Source: Rubrivivax sp. (lineage in GTDB: Bacteria; Pseudomonadota; Gammaproteobacteria; Burkholderiales; Burkholderiaceae_C). Taken from it: a stretch of 64,000 nucleotides of DNA. The notes below the pieces were generated by a model. It saw nothing but the letters and a program-made list of their open reading frames with translations, searched no databases and was not told the origin of the DNA. A program made the position numbers and the translations under genes. The stretch's first letter is position 1; every line of letters starts with the position of its first letter. Location: the NCBI GenBank assembly GCA_019635315.1, contig JAHBZT010000006.1:124001-188000 (forward strand). Direction: 5' to 3'. Positions 1 to 7,810 of this stretch are shown in pieces.

Positions 1-65
1 GCGAAGGCCGCGCGAAGAACCGTCGCGTGGAAGTCGAGGTGGTGGGTACGCGTACCCGCCCGTGA
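1..65 (+). CDS. OmpA-family outer-membrane protein, C-terminal end (partial)
   Basis: Only the last 20 codons lie in the window, read in frame from base 3 to the TGA at 63-65. They spell EGRAKNRRVEVEVVGTR, which matches the end of OmpA-like peptidoglycan-binding domains (the NRRVEV signature on the last strand). The family anchors the outer membrane to peptidoglycan. A gene of this type next to ubiG and gph is a common arrangement in Burkholderiales. The upstream part is outside the window, so the N-terminal barrel cannot be assessed. Confidence 0.8.
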   Translation, partial: EGRAKNRRVEVEVVGTRTRP

Positions 66-119
66 TGCCGCGCTGAGGCGCATCGCCACGGCGGCCATGC
101 AGGCGCCGCGGCCCGCGAC

Positions 120-150
120 GAAGCCCCGCCCAGGCGGGGCTTCTTCTTTT
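120..150 (+). terminator. Rho-independent terminator after the ompA-like gene
   Basis: A perfect 11-base stem (GAAGCCCCGCC and its complement) with a two-base CA loop is followed directly by TTCTTTT. It lies between the ompA-like stop codon and ubiG and should end transcription before ubiG. Confidence 0.9.
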
Positions 151-168
151 GTCCGCTAGCATGCCCGC

Positions 169-870
169 ATGAGCAACGTCGACGCCCAGGAACTGGCCAA
201 GTTCAGCGAGCTGGCGCACCGCTGGTGGGACCCGGAGAGCGAATTCCGGCCGCTGCACCAGATCAACCCGCTGCGCCTGGAGTGGATCGACCAGCGGGCC
301 GGCCTGCGTGGCCGGCAGGTGCTGGACGTGGGCTGCGGCGGCGGCATCCTGGCCGAGGCGATGGCCCGCCGCGCCGCGCACGTCACCGGCATCGACCTCG
401 CGGCGCGGCCGCTGGGCGTGGCGCGGCTGCATGCCCTGGAGGCCGGCGTCGAGAACCTCGACTACCGCGAGATCGCGGCCGAGGCGCTGGCCGCCGAGCG
501 GCCTGCGGCCTACGACGTCGTCACCTGCATGGAGATGCTGGAGCATGTGCCCGACCCGGCGTCCACCGTGCACGCCTGCGCCGCGCTGGCCAAGCCGGGC
601 GGCTGGGTCTTCTTCAGCACGCTGAACCGCAACCCCAAGAGCTTCCTGTTCGCGATCATCGGTGCCGAGTACGTGCTGCGCCTGCTGCCGCGCGGCACGC
701 ACGAGTACGCGCGCTTCATCCGGCCGAGCGAGCTGGCACGCTGGTGCCGCGACGCCGGGCTGGAGCTGCAGGGCAGCCGCGGCATGCAGTACAACCCGCT
801 GACGCGGCGCTACTGGCTCAGCGGCGACACCAGCGTCAACTATCTGGTGGCCTGCCGCAAGCCGGCGTGA
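169..870 (+). CDS. ubiG: Ubiquinone biosynthesis O-methyltransferase UbiG
   Basis: A 233-residue class I SAM-dependent methyltransferase. UbiG catalyses both O-methylation steps of ubiquinone synthesis. The N-terminus carries the family signature [20 protein letters not shown], and motif I ([16 protein letters not shown], residues about 48-63) binds SAM. The segment [11 protein letters not shown] is the post-motif region typical of UbiG. Length matches the usual 230-240 residues. It follows a strong terminator and lies four bases before gph, so ubiG and gph are probably cotranscribed. No clear Shine-Dalgarno sequence precedes the ATG. The identification is firm on motif grounds. Confidence 0.95.
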   Translation: MSNVDAQELAKFSELAHRWWDPESEFRPLHQINPLRLEWIDQRAGLRGRQVLDVGCGGGILAEAMARRAAHVTGIDLAARPLGVARLHALEAGVENLDYREIAAEALAAERPAAYDVVTCMEMLEHVPDPASTVHACAALAKPGGWVFFSTLNRNPKSFLFAIIGAEYVLRLLPRGTHEYARFIRPSELARWCRDAGLELQGSRGMQYNPLTRRYWLSGDTSVNYLVACRKPA

Positions 871-874
871 GGGC

Positions 875-1555
875 GTGACGACCCGGCCGCAGGCGGCCGC
901 CTTCGACGCCGTGCTGTTCGACCTGGACGGCACGCTGGTCGACAGCGCGCCGGACCTCGCCGGCACCGCCAACGACATGCGGGCCGCGCGCGGGCTGCCG
1001 CCGCTGCCCTACGAACGGCTGCGGCCGCACGCCGGGTCCGGCGCACGCGGCATGCTCGGCGCCGGCTTAGGCACGAGGCCGGGCGACGAGGTCTATCTCG
1101 CCCTGCGCGACGAGTTCCACGAACGCTACGAGGCGCGCATGCTGCGCCACACCGCGGTCTTCGACGCCGTGCACGCGCTGCTGGACGCGCTGGACGGCCA
1201 CCGCCTGCCCTGGGGCATCGTGACCAACAAGGCGCTGCGCTTCGCCGAGCCGATGAGCCGCGCGCTGGGCCTGCTGCCGCGCGCCGCGGTGCTGGTCGGC
1301 GGCGACAGCACGCCGCACACCAAGCCGCACCCGGCACCGCTGCTGGAGGCCGCGCGCCGGCTGCAGCGCGCGCCGCAGCGCTGCCTGTACGTGGGCGACG
1401 ACGCCCGCGACATCACCGCCGGGCGCGCCGCCGGCATGGCCGCGCTGGCCGCCGGCTGGGGCTACCTGGGGCCGGACCACCCGGTCCAGGACTGGGGCGC
1501 CGACCGCGTGCTGGCCGCGCCGGGCGAGCTCTTGCACTTTCTCGATCTGACCTAA
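875..1555 (+). CDS. gph: Phosphoglycolate phosphatase (HAD family)
   Basis: A 226-residue HAD-superfamily hydrolase that removes phosphate from 2-phosphoglycolate. Motif I is FDLDGTLVDSAPDL (residues about 14-27) with the nucleophile Asp. Motif II is the Thr in GIVTNK, motif III is the Lys in KPHPAPLLEA and motif IV is VGDDARDI. The start is GTG at 875, four bases after the ubiG stop, which suggests translational coupling. The segment GARGMLGAG resembles the Gph cap. The ubiG-gph pairing is standard in this order. A closely related HAD phosphatase cannot be fully excluded. Confidence 0.9.
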   Translation: MTTRPQAAAFDAVLFDLDGTLVDSAPDLAGTANDMRAARGLPPLPYERLRPHAGSGARGMLGAGLGTRPGDEVYLALRDEFHERYEARMLRHTAVFDAVHALLDALDGHRLPWGIVTNKALRFAEPMSRALGLLPRAAVLVGGDSTPHTKPHPAPLLEAARRLQRAPQRCLYVGDDARDITAGRAAGMAALAAGWGYLGPDHPVQDWGADRVLAAPGELLHFLDLT

Positions 1556-1567
1556 ACTTCGAGACTT

Positions 1568-1940
1568 GGGACCGACCTGGCTTCGACGTGGGTGCGGAGT
1601 CGGCGCGGGGCATGCCGAGCACCAGTTCGCTCGTAAATCCACTGGAAACAAAGTAACTGCGAACGACGAACGTTTCGCCCTCGCCGCTTAAACACCGGTG
1701 AGCCTCGCAACAGCTCGCCGATGGGCTGGGCCTGACGGGCAACCGAAGGGCTGCGAGGTCATTCACATCGGCTCGGCTCCGGTTGCGTCATTCAGCCGGG
1801 GCTCAGATCCAAGTGACTCGGGAACCAGGTAGCGTGCTGCTGCGCGACCGGGGGCCTCAAATCCAAATCAGACAGCTACGCATGTAGAACCGTCCGGCGA
1901 TGGCTTGCGGACGGGGGTTCGATTCCCCCCGGTTCCACCA
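1568..1940 (+). ncRNA. ssrA: Transfer-messenger RNA (tmRNA), tag ANDERFALAA
   Basis: The 5' end GGGACCG pairs with CGGTTCC just before the 3' CCA at 1938-1940, forming the alanyl acceptor stem, and GGGTTCGATTCCCCC forms the T arm. The mRNA-like part is at 1659-1691: GCG AAC GAC GAA CGT TTC GCC CTC GCC GCT TAA, encoding ANDERFALAA, a tag of the betaproteobacterial kind. The RNA rescues stalled ribosomes together with SmpB. At 373 bases it has the usual one-piece length. Short reading frames across this stretch are spurious. Confidence 0.97.
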
Positions 1941-1946
1941 TCTATG

Positions 1947-1976
1947 AGGGCTCGGATGATCTCCGGGCCCTTTTTT
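1947..1976 (+). terminator. Rho-independent terminator of ssrA
   Basis: A ten-base-pair stem (AGGGCTCGGA with TCCGGGCCCT, one G-T pair) around a five-base loop is followed by a run of T. It starts six bases after the tmRNA CCA end. Confidence 0.93.
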
Positions 1977-2216
1977 CGCCTGCGATCCCCGCCCCACGCG
2001 GGGTTCCGGTCCGCAGTGCTGCGGGTGCGGGCTCGCCAGGAAGCCCAGAATCGGCCACTTCCTGGGCAAGACACGTCTCCTTTCTCTGTTTGGCCTGCTG
2101 CGGGTACGCGCGGACAGAGAGGGTGAGCAACGGGAATGCTCACCTTCGTAGCATCTGATGGCTGACCTCGGCGGGACGGAATTCCCAAAGTTTGCCAAAC
2201 CATCTAATCTGCCGGC
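1977..2216. other. Intergenic stretch between ssrA and parD, with one hairpin
   Basis: No convincing gene is visible. A seven-base inverted repeat GGTGAGC / GCTCACC at 2122-2144 lies about 75 bases upstream of the parD start and could be an operator or a small terminator. The stretch is less GC-rich than its surroundings, for example near CCCAAAGTTTGCCAAACCA at 2185-2203, which suggests acquired DNA downstream of the tmRNA gene. No integrase remnant was recognised. Confidence 0.5.
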
Positions 2217-2480
2217 ATGAGCACGATGAACATTTCCCTGCCCGACACCTTGAAGTCCTTCGTGGATGAACAGGTCAGTCAGCGCGGCTACGGAACCATC
2301 AGTGAGTACGTGCGCGAACTGATCCGCCGCGATCAGGACCGGCTGCAACTGCGCAACCTGCTGCTGGCGGGCGCGTCATCGGCTCCTACGGCGCCGGTGA
2401 ACGAGACCTACTTCGAAGGCTTGCGCGAGCGGGTACGCGGCGCTGTCAAGGAGGCAGGCAAGACACGCAGCCGGTCGTGA
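2217..2480 (+). CDS. parD: ParD-type antitoxin (CopG/ribbon-helix-helix)
   Basis: An 87-residue protein with the ParD N-terminus: MNISLPDTLKSFVDEQV is the ribbon strand, and GYGTISEYVRELIRRDQDR forms the two helices. The family dimerises to bind its own promoter and neutralises the partner toxin through its C-terminal tail. Here the tail (ETYFEGLRERVRGAVKEAG) carries the expected toxin-binding helix. The stop codon overlaps the GTG start of the next gene by two bases, as usual for toxin-antitoxin pairs. Family assignment is strong; binding partner and autoregulation are inferred from the pairing. Confidence 0.9.
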   Translation: MSTMNISLPDTLKSFVDEQVSQRGYGTISEYVRELIRRDQDRLQLRNLLLAGASSAPTAPVNETYFEGLRERVRGAVKEAGKTRSRS

Positions 2481-2806
2481 GGGCCAAGCCCGTCGTCCCG
2501 CGCGAGCGGGCCCATCGGGATGTCGAGGACGCGGTCGCCCACTACCTGGCCGAAGGTGCCGAGACCGCCGCGCTCGGCTTCATCGGCGCCCTGGAGAACG
2601 CGTACCGCCACATCGGCCGGCATCCAGCCACCGGCTCCCCGCGATACGCCCACGAGTTGAACCTGCCGGGCCTGCGCTCCTGGCCGCTGACTCGGTATCC
2701 CTATCTCGTCTTCTATGTCGAGCACCCCGACCACGTCGACGTCTGGCGTGTGTTGCACGGGCAGCGTGACATCCCGGCTTGGATGCAGGAACCCGGCGAC
2801 GCGTGA
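2477..2806 (+). CDS. parE: ParE/RelE-superfamily toxin
   Basis: A 109-residue protein of the ParE toxin fold. The N-terminal helix pair has the pattern RDVEDAVAHYLAEGAETAALGFIGALENAYRHI. A central segment GSPRYAHELNLPGLRSWPLTRYPYLVFYVE and the late strand VDVWRVLHGQRDIPAWM match RelE/ParE toxins. ParE members usually poison gyrase, RelE members cleave mRNA; the sequence favours ParE. The start is GTG at 2477, overlapping the parD stop. Position just after the tmRNA gene, a common integration site, suggests acquisition by transfer. Confidence 0.88.
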   Translation: MRAKPVVPRERAHRDVEDAVAHYLAEGAETAALGFIGALENAYRHIGRHPATGSPRYAHELNLPGLRSWPLTRYPYLVFYVEHPDHVDVWRVLHGQRDIPAWMQEPGDA

Positions 2807-3079
2807 AGGTTGGCCAGGGGGGGGGCGATGGTGCCCTCACGTTTCGTGACCCCATCGGCTGCCGACCGAAGAGGCGGCTGTGTATGACGACCTCAGACTC
2901 GATCGCCACCAGCCTAAGCTGCGACTGGAGCAGGAACGCGTGGGCTACGGCTGGCTGTGCGATCGACTGGCTCGCATCCCCTCGGGAACCCGCGTAGCGC
3001 CGCACTCTTGCCCGTAAGCTCGGGAGGCGGATTTCCGCTCGGCAAACTACACGTCACCATTCGATCCGCGCGTGGCCCC
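2807..3079. other. Gene-poor stretch with possible gene remnant
   Basis: No intact gene is seen. One plus-strand frame without its own start reads LRLDRHQPKLRLEQERVGYG... from about 2886 to a TAA near 3015, which could be the decayed end of an open frame, but no family was recognised. A run of nine G occurs at about 2818-2826. The stretch separates parE from the opposing, interrupted gene at 3080-3862. Confidence 0.35.
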
Positions 3080-3862
3080 TCAGCCGCCGCGCGCGCAGCG
3101 GAACCCGATGTAGACCACCGCGGTCTGCGCCGGCTTGCCCTGCAGGTGCTGCTCGCGCATCTGCGCGGCGCCGTACCACCACGAGCCGCCGCGCGTGCGG
3201 CGCTCGGCATCGCTGCTGGCGCCTGGCGGCTCGTCGACCCATTCCCAGGCGTTGCCGCCCATCTCGTGCAGGCCGTTGACGCCGGCCGGCGTGCTGCCGG
3301 CGCGCGCATGGCCATGGCCGCGCAGCAGTTGTGCGCCATGCGCGACGGCACGCTGGCGCGCGGCCTCGCCGCAGTCGTCCAGGCACTACGCGCCGGCCGG
3401 CGTGGCCCCGCTCGGGTACGGGTAGCGCTCGCCGCGGCGCAGCGGCGCCGGCGGCTGCGCGCGCTGCTCCAGGTAGGCGGCCGACACCCACTCGGCGTCG
3501 GTCGGCAGACGGCCGCCCGCCCAGCGGCAGAAGGCCTGCGCCTCGTCGAAGCTCACGTGCACGGCCGGCTCGTCGTCGTCGGCGCGGCCGTCGGCGCCGA
3601 AGGGCGTGGCCCAGGTCCAGCCGGGCTGGCGCACCCAGCCGGCCTCGTAGACCTCGCCGCCGCCCTGGCGCTCGGCCCGCGTGACGGTGCCGGTGGCCTG
3701 CACGAAGCGGCGGAACTGGCCGACGGTGGTCTCGGTGCGCGCGATCTCGAAGCCGCCGACGCGCACCCAGTCGATGCCGGCGGGGTTGGCGCCCGGCGCC
3801 GCGGTCGCGGCCAGGGCAGGGGCGCTCAACAGCGCGGCGAGCAGTCGGTGCAGGCGGGCCAT
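3080..3862 (-). pseudogene. SUMF1/formylglycine-generating-enzyme-like protein, interrupted by an in-frame amber stop
   Basis: The reading frame from 3862 encodes a signal-like N-terminus (MARLHRLLAALLSAPALAATAA) and then the SUMF1 domain: FEIARTETTVGQFRRFVQATG, DDEPAVHVSFDEAQAFCRWAGGRLPTDAEW, and MGGNAWEWVD near the end, finishing IGFRCARGG. After PYPSGATPAGA, residue 158, a TAG at 3388-3386 interrupts it, yet the same frame resumes at once with CLDDCGEAARQRAVAHG. The break is therefore a nonsense codon, not a frameshift. The region just before the end lacks the cysteine arrangement of true formylglycine generators. It may be a recent pseudogene, a sequencing error or a read-through gene. 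Confidence 0.8.
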
Positions 3863-3943
3863 CGCGGCCTTGTAGCGCAGCCGCGATATCCCGTGCCGAC
3901 GACGGTCGAAGAGACGGTCGAAGGCCGCCTACACTCGTCGCCG

Positions 3944-4447
3944 ATGCAGGCCGCCACGCCATCGCCGCCACCGACACCCATCGGCCCCGAGCAGGCCGCG
4001 CTGGTGGCACGCCGCGTCTCGGTCATCGTCGGCAGCCGAGACGCGGCGCTGCGCCCGCACGTGATGCGCGCGGTGGGCTGCCGGCTGTCGGCCGATCGCC
4101 GGCGTGTCACGGTGCTGCTCACGCACGCCGGCAGCGCGCAGGTGCTGGCCGACCTGGCCGCCAACGGCCGCATCGCCGTGGTCTTCAGCGAGCCGTCCAG
4201 CCACCGCACGCTGCAGGTCAAGGGTGTGGACGCCGCGATCGCGCCCGCCGGTGCCGAGGACGCCGCGCTGGTGCGCCGCTACCAGCAGGAGTTTGCCGAC
4301 GAGATCGGCCAGCTCGGCTTCGCGGCCGAGGTCGCGCAGACCATGCTGCGCCACGACGACGATCTGGTCGCGGTGAGCTTCACGCCCTGCGAGGCCTTCG
4401 ACCAGACGCCGGGCCCGCAGGCCGGCCAGCCGCTGGCGGCGTGCTGA
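3944..4447 (+). CDS. Pyridoxamine 5'-phosphate oxidase-like (FMN split barrel) protein
   Basis: A 167-residue protein resembling the PNPOx-like split-barrel family, whose members bind FMN, F420 or haem. Recognisable parts are VSVIVGSRDAALRPHVMRAVGCRLSADRRRVTVLL, then NGRIAVVFSEPSSHRTLQVKG, and a C-terminal LVAVSFTPCEAFDQTPGPQAG. The ATG at 3944 was chosen over longer extensions because similarity begins near PIGPEQAALVARR. The next gene begins within its last codons, so the two are cotranscribed and both have split-barrel domains. The substrate is unknown. Confidence 0.75.
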   Translation: MQAATPSPPPTPIGPEQAALVARRVSVIVGSRDAALRPHVMRAVGCRLSADRRRVTVLLTHAGSAQVLADLAANGRIAVVFSEPSSHRTLQVKGVDAAIAPAGAEDAALVRRYQQEFADEIGQLGFAAEVAQTMLRHDDDLVAVSFTPCEAFDQTPGPQAGQPLAAC

Positions 4448-5808
4448 GGACCGCAGGCGCGCGCATGCCGCAGGCCGCACTGGACGTCGACGCGATCCGC
4501 CCCTGCCTGGAAGGCGTGATCCCGGCCGTGATGGCGACCTGCGACGCCGACGGCACACCCAACGTGACCTACATCTCGCAGGTCGAGTACGTGGACGCAC
4601 GGCACATCGCGCTGTCGTTCCAGTTCTTCAACAAGACGCGGCGCAACGTGCTCGCGAACCCGGTCGTCGAGCTGATCGTCGTGCATCCGGCCACGGGCGC
4701 GATGTTCCGCGTCGCGGCGCGCTACCTGCGCACCGAGACCGCGGGCCCGCTGTTCGAGCGCATGAAGGCCAAGCTGGCCGGCATCGCCTCGCACACCGGC
4801 ATGAGCGGCGTCTTCCGGCTGCGTGGCGCCGACCTGTACGAGGTCGACGCCATCGAACTGGTGGTGGCGCCGCGCCACCCGGCGCCGCGCGCCGGCCCGC
4901 ACCGGCTGACCGCGCTGCGCCGTGCCGCGGAGCGTGTCGGCGCGGCGAGCGACCTCGCCGATCTCGTGGAGCACCTGCTCGACGCGGTGGTGGAGGAATT
5001 CGGCGTGCGCCACGCGATGCTGCTGATGCTGGACGCCGCCGGCGAGCGCCTGTACACGGTGGGCAGCCGCGGCTACGGTCGCTCGGGCGTGGGCTCGGAG
5101 ATTCCGCTCGGCGAGGGCGTGATCGGGGTCGCGGCGCGCATGCGCACCGCGATCCGCATCAACCACGCGACGCTGGAGTACGCCTATGGCCGCGCGATGC
5201 GCGAGGGCCTGGCCGCGCAGGCGCTGGAGCGCGCGATCCCGCTGCCCGGCCTCGCCGAGCCAGGCAGCCAGCTCGCGGTGCCGCTGGCCTGCGGGGCGCA
5301 GCTGCTGGGCGTGCTGTTCGTCGAGAGCCCGCAGGAACTGCGCTTCGACCTCGACGACGAGGACGCGCTGTCGGCGCTGGCGGCGCAGGTCGCGGCGCTG
5401 GCGCGCGGCTTCCAGGCCTGCGCCGAGGCGCCGGACGACGAGCCGGCCGCGGCCGCGCCGGCGGCGTCGCCGGGCGCCGGACCGCCGCTGCGCGTGCGCC
5501 ACTATGTCGCCGACGGCAGCGTCTTCCTCGACGACGACTACCTGATCAAGGGCGTGGCCGGCGCCATCCTGTGGAAGCTGCTGGACGAGCACCAGCGCCT
5601 GGGCCGCAGCGAGTTCAGCAACCGCGAGCTGCGGCTGGCGCCCGAGCTGCGGCTGCCCGAGGTCGGCGACAACCTGGAGGCGCGGCTGCTGCTGCTGACG
5701 CGCCGGCTGGGCGACCGGCGCGCGCCGCTGCGCATCGAACGCACCGGCCGCGGCCGCTTCCGGCTGGTCGTGGAGCGCCCGCTGCAGCTCAGCGCCGTGC
5801 CGCGCTGA
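4441..5808 (+). CDS. Split-barrel flavoprotein fused to a GAF domain
   Basis: A 455-residue three-part protein. Residues about 15-140 are a PNPOx-like split barrel (GVIPAVMATCDADGTPNVTYISQVEYVD, then FNKTRRNVLANPVVELIV). Residues about 160-325 form a GAF sensor domain (DLADLVEHLLDAVVEEFGVRHAMLLMLD ... GSEIPLGEGVIGVAARMRTAIRI). After a Pro/Ala linker, the last 100 residues (YLIKGVAGAILWKLLDEHQRLGRSEFSNRELRLAPELRLPE) look like a winged-helix-like output region. GTG at 4441 overlaps the previous stop; an ATG at 4465 with GAGGA upstream is an alternative start. It may sense redox state or a small ligand; function is unknown. Confidence 0.75.
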   Translation: MLRTAGARMPQAALDVDAIRPCLEGVIPAVMATCDADGTPNVTYISQVEYVDARHIALSFQFFNKTRRNVLANPVVELIVVHPATGAMFRVAARYLRTETAGPLFERMKAKLAGIASHTGMSGVFRLRGADLYEVDAIELVVAPRHPAPRAGPHRLTALRRAAERVGAASDLADLVEHLLDAVVEEFGVRHAMLLMLDAAGERLYTVGSRGYGRSGVGSEIPLGEGVIGVAARMRTAIRINHATLEYAYGRAMREGLAAQALERAIPLPGLAEPGSQLAVPLACGAQLLGVLFVESPQELRFDLDDEDALSALAAQVAALARGFQACAEAPDDEPAAAAPAASPGAGPPLRVRHYVADGSVFLDDDYLIKGVAGAILWKLLDEHQRLGRSEFSNRELRLAPELRLPEVGDNLEARLLLLTRRLGDRRAPLRIERTGRGRFRLVVERPLQLSAVPR

Positions 5809-5849
5809 GCGGCGGCGCGGCGCGGGCGCCGTCGCGCCCAGGCCGCCAC

Positions 5850-5882
5850 CGGGCCGTGATCGGGCCGTGATCAGGCCGTCAT
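5850..5882. repeat. Three tandem copies of an 11-base unit
   Basis: CGGGCCGTGAT occurs twice in a row, followed by the variant CAGGCCGTCAT. The copies cover the last codons and stop of the hemerythrin gene on the minus strand, in the gap between two convergent genes. This looks like slippage duplication. Confidence 0.8.
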
Positions 5883-6617
5883 CAGCCCCGGGGCCGGCGG
5901 CAGCTCCAGCGCGCGGCAGAGCTTGGCATGGTCCTGCGGCGCGAGCGTGGCGCGCGCGATCTCGAGCACGCCCAGGAAGGCCTCCGGCGGCATGCCGGCA
6001 CGCATGCCGGCCAGCATGCCGGCGCGTTCCGGCGCGCTGATCGCCGGGAAGAACCAGTGCAGCGCCTCGGCCATCGCCTGCGGCGGGATGCTGGCGACGA
6101 TGGCGTCGTGGATCACCATCAGCTCGTCGTCGCCGTAGTGCGCCCACAGCAGCGCGTTGTGCGCCGTCTCCTCGACATGCATGTGCTGCAGGTTGTCGGC
6201 GACGAACAGCGCCAGCGCGCGGTACAGCCGGCCCAGCGCGGCGGCGCGCGGCGTGCCGCTCTGGTCGGCCACCAGGCCTGCCAGGTCGCGCAGGTCGGCG
6301 ATGTGCTCCAGGTGGTGCACATGCTCGGCGGCGATGCGCGCCGCGCTGCCGGCCTGTGCACGCTCCAGCGCCGGGTGCACGAATTCGTTCTCGTCCTGGA
6401 CGTGCAGCTCGCACAGGTCCAGCAGCCGGCCGACCAGGCCCAGCGTGGCGGCCACCTCGCCGGCGTCGCCGGGGTCCGTGCTGCCGACGGTGGTCAGCGT
6501 GCGCGCCATCATCAGGCGCAGCGCCTTGTGGATGCCGGCGTAGAGGTCCACGCGGCCGGGCTGGGTGGCGATGGCGGTGGTGCGGGCGGCGTCTTGCTCG
6601 GGGCTCAGGGTGTCCAT
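5871..6617 (-). CDS. Hemerythrin-domain protein
   Basis: A 248-residue protein with the hemerythrin HHE pattern for a di-iron site. Candidate ligands are in ELHVQDENEFVHPALERA, in AEHVHHLEHIADL and in DNLQHMHVEETAHNALLWAHYGDDE. Such proteins bind oxygen, nitric oxide or iron in the cytoplasm. The start at 6617 (MDTLSPEQ) is preferred over an upstream one because CCGAGGA lies just before it. It is convergent with the GAF gene. The sequence upstream includes AT-rich segments such as TTGATTAAGG on the minus strand, possibly half of a regulator site, but this is weak. Confidence 0.8.
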   Translation of the reverse strand: MDTLSPEQDAARTTAIATQPGRVDLYAGIHKALRLMMARTLTTVGSTDPGDAGEVAATLGLVGRLLDLCELHVQDENEFVHPALERAQAGSAARIAAEHVHHLEHIADLRDLAGLVADQSGTPRAAALGRLYRALALFVADNLQHMHVEETAHNALLWAHYGDDELMVIHDAIVASIPPQAMAEALHWFFPAISAPERAGMLAGMRAGMPPEAFLGVLEIARATLAPQDHAKLCRALELPPAPGLMTA

Positions 6618-6768
6618 CTCGGGGTTCCTCGGGTTGATCGTTCGTCGCCGCGTGACGTTGGCGGCGTGACCACACTGTAGGAATCCCGCGCCCGGCGCGT
6701 TCCTCAATCTTCGTTCAGCGGACCTTAATCAATTCTTCACCCCCCTTCGGCGGGAGGAGGTCCGGCCC

Positions 6769-7785
6769 TCAGGCCGCGTCGCGGTGGTAGGCGGTGACGC
6801 GCTCGACCTCGTTGCGGGAGCCCAGCACGACGCTCACGCGCTCGTGCAGCTTCCTCGGCTGCAGGTCCAGGATGCGCTCGCGGCCATTGGTCGCGGCGCC
6901 GCCGGCCTGCTCGACGATGAAGGCCATCGGGTTGGCCTCGTACAGCAGGCGCAGCTTGCCGGGCTTGTCCGGCTCGCGCTTGTCCCAGGGGTACATGAAG
7001 ATGCCGCCGCGCGTCAGGATGCGGTGCACGTCGGCCACCATGCTGGCCACCCAGCGCATGTTGAAGTCCTTGCCGCGCGGGCCTTCCTTGCCCTGCAGGC
7101 ACTCGTCGATGTAGCGGCGCACCGGCATGTCCCAGTGGCGCAGGTTGGACATGTTGATCGCGAATTCCTTGGTGTCCTCGGGCACCTGCACGCCCTGCGC
7201 GGTGAGCACCCAGGAGCCGGTCTCGCGGTCCAGCGTGAACATCGCCACGCCGTTGCCCAGCGTCAGCACCAGCGTCGTCTGCGGGCCGTAGACGCAGTAG
7301 CCGGCGGCGGCTTGCTGGCGGCCGGGTTGCAGGAAGTCCTCCTCGGACACGCCGCGCGCGTGGCCGACCTTGCGCAGCACGCTGAAGATGGTGCCGATGG
7401 AGACGTTGACGTCGATGTTGCTGCTGCCGTCCAGCGGGTCGAACAGCAGCAGGTATTCGCCCTGCGGGTAGCGGTTGGGCACGACGTGGATGGAGTCCAT
7501 CTCCTCGCTGGCCATCGCCGCCAGGTGGCCGCCCCACTCGTTGGCCTCGATCAGTACCTCGTTGGCGATGAGGTCCAGCTTCTTGACGATCTCGCCCTGC
7601 ACGTTGCTCTGCTCGGTGCTGCCGAGCACGTCGCCCAGGGCGCCCTTGTTGACGGCGATCGCGATGCGCTTGCAGGCGCGCGCGACGACCTCGATCAGCA
7701 GGCGCAGCTCGCCCGGGATGCGGCCGTGCTCGCGTTGCTGCTCGACCAGGTACTGCGTCAGGCTGATGCGGCGGGTGGTGGGCAT
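6769..7785 (-). CDS. fbp: Fructose-1,6-bisphosphatase, class I
   Basis: A 338-residue class I FBPase that hydrolyses fructose 1,6-bisphosphate in gluconeogenesis and the Calvin cycle. It shows the metal-binding motif [20 protein letters not shown], the upstream SEEMDSI glutamate motif, and the C-terminal [20 protein letters not shown] signature. Length is typical. The start [17 protein letters not shown] at 7785 was chosen since a longer reading lacks family similarity. It lies 25 bases after pepN in the same direction, so prfB, pepN and fbp may form one transcript. Confidence 0.96.
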   Translation of the reverse strand: MPTTRRISLTQYLVEQQREHGRIPGELRLLIEVVARACKRIAIAVNKGALGDVLGSTEQSNVQGEIVKKLDLIANEVLIEANEWGGHLAAMASEEMDSIHVVPNRYPQGEYLLLFDPLDGSSNIDVNVSIGTIFSVLRKVGHARGVSEEDFLQPGRQQAAAGYCVYGPQTTLVLTLGNGVAMFTLDRETGSWVLTAQGVQVPEDTKEFAINMSNLRHWDMPVRRYIDECLQGKEGPRGKDFNMRWVASMVADVHRILTRGGIFMYPWDKREPDKPGKLRLLYEANPMAFIVEQAGGAATNGRERILDLQPRKLHERVSVVLGSRNEVERVTAYHRDAA

Positions 7786-7810
7786 CGGGGGCTCCGTGAG
7801 GCGGTCTCGT

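Noticed and set aside
1857-2348. Minus-strand frames over the 3' half of ssrA
   Set aside because: The DNA is structural RNA, and the frames have no similarity to proteins.
3262-3386. A frameshift in the SUMF1-like gene
   Set aside because: Both parts share the same frame; only an in-frame TAG separates them.
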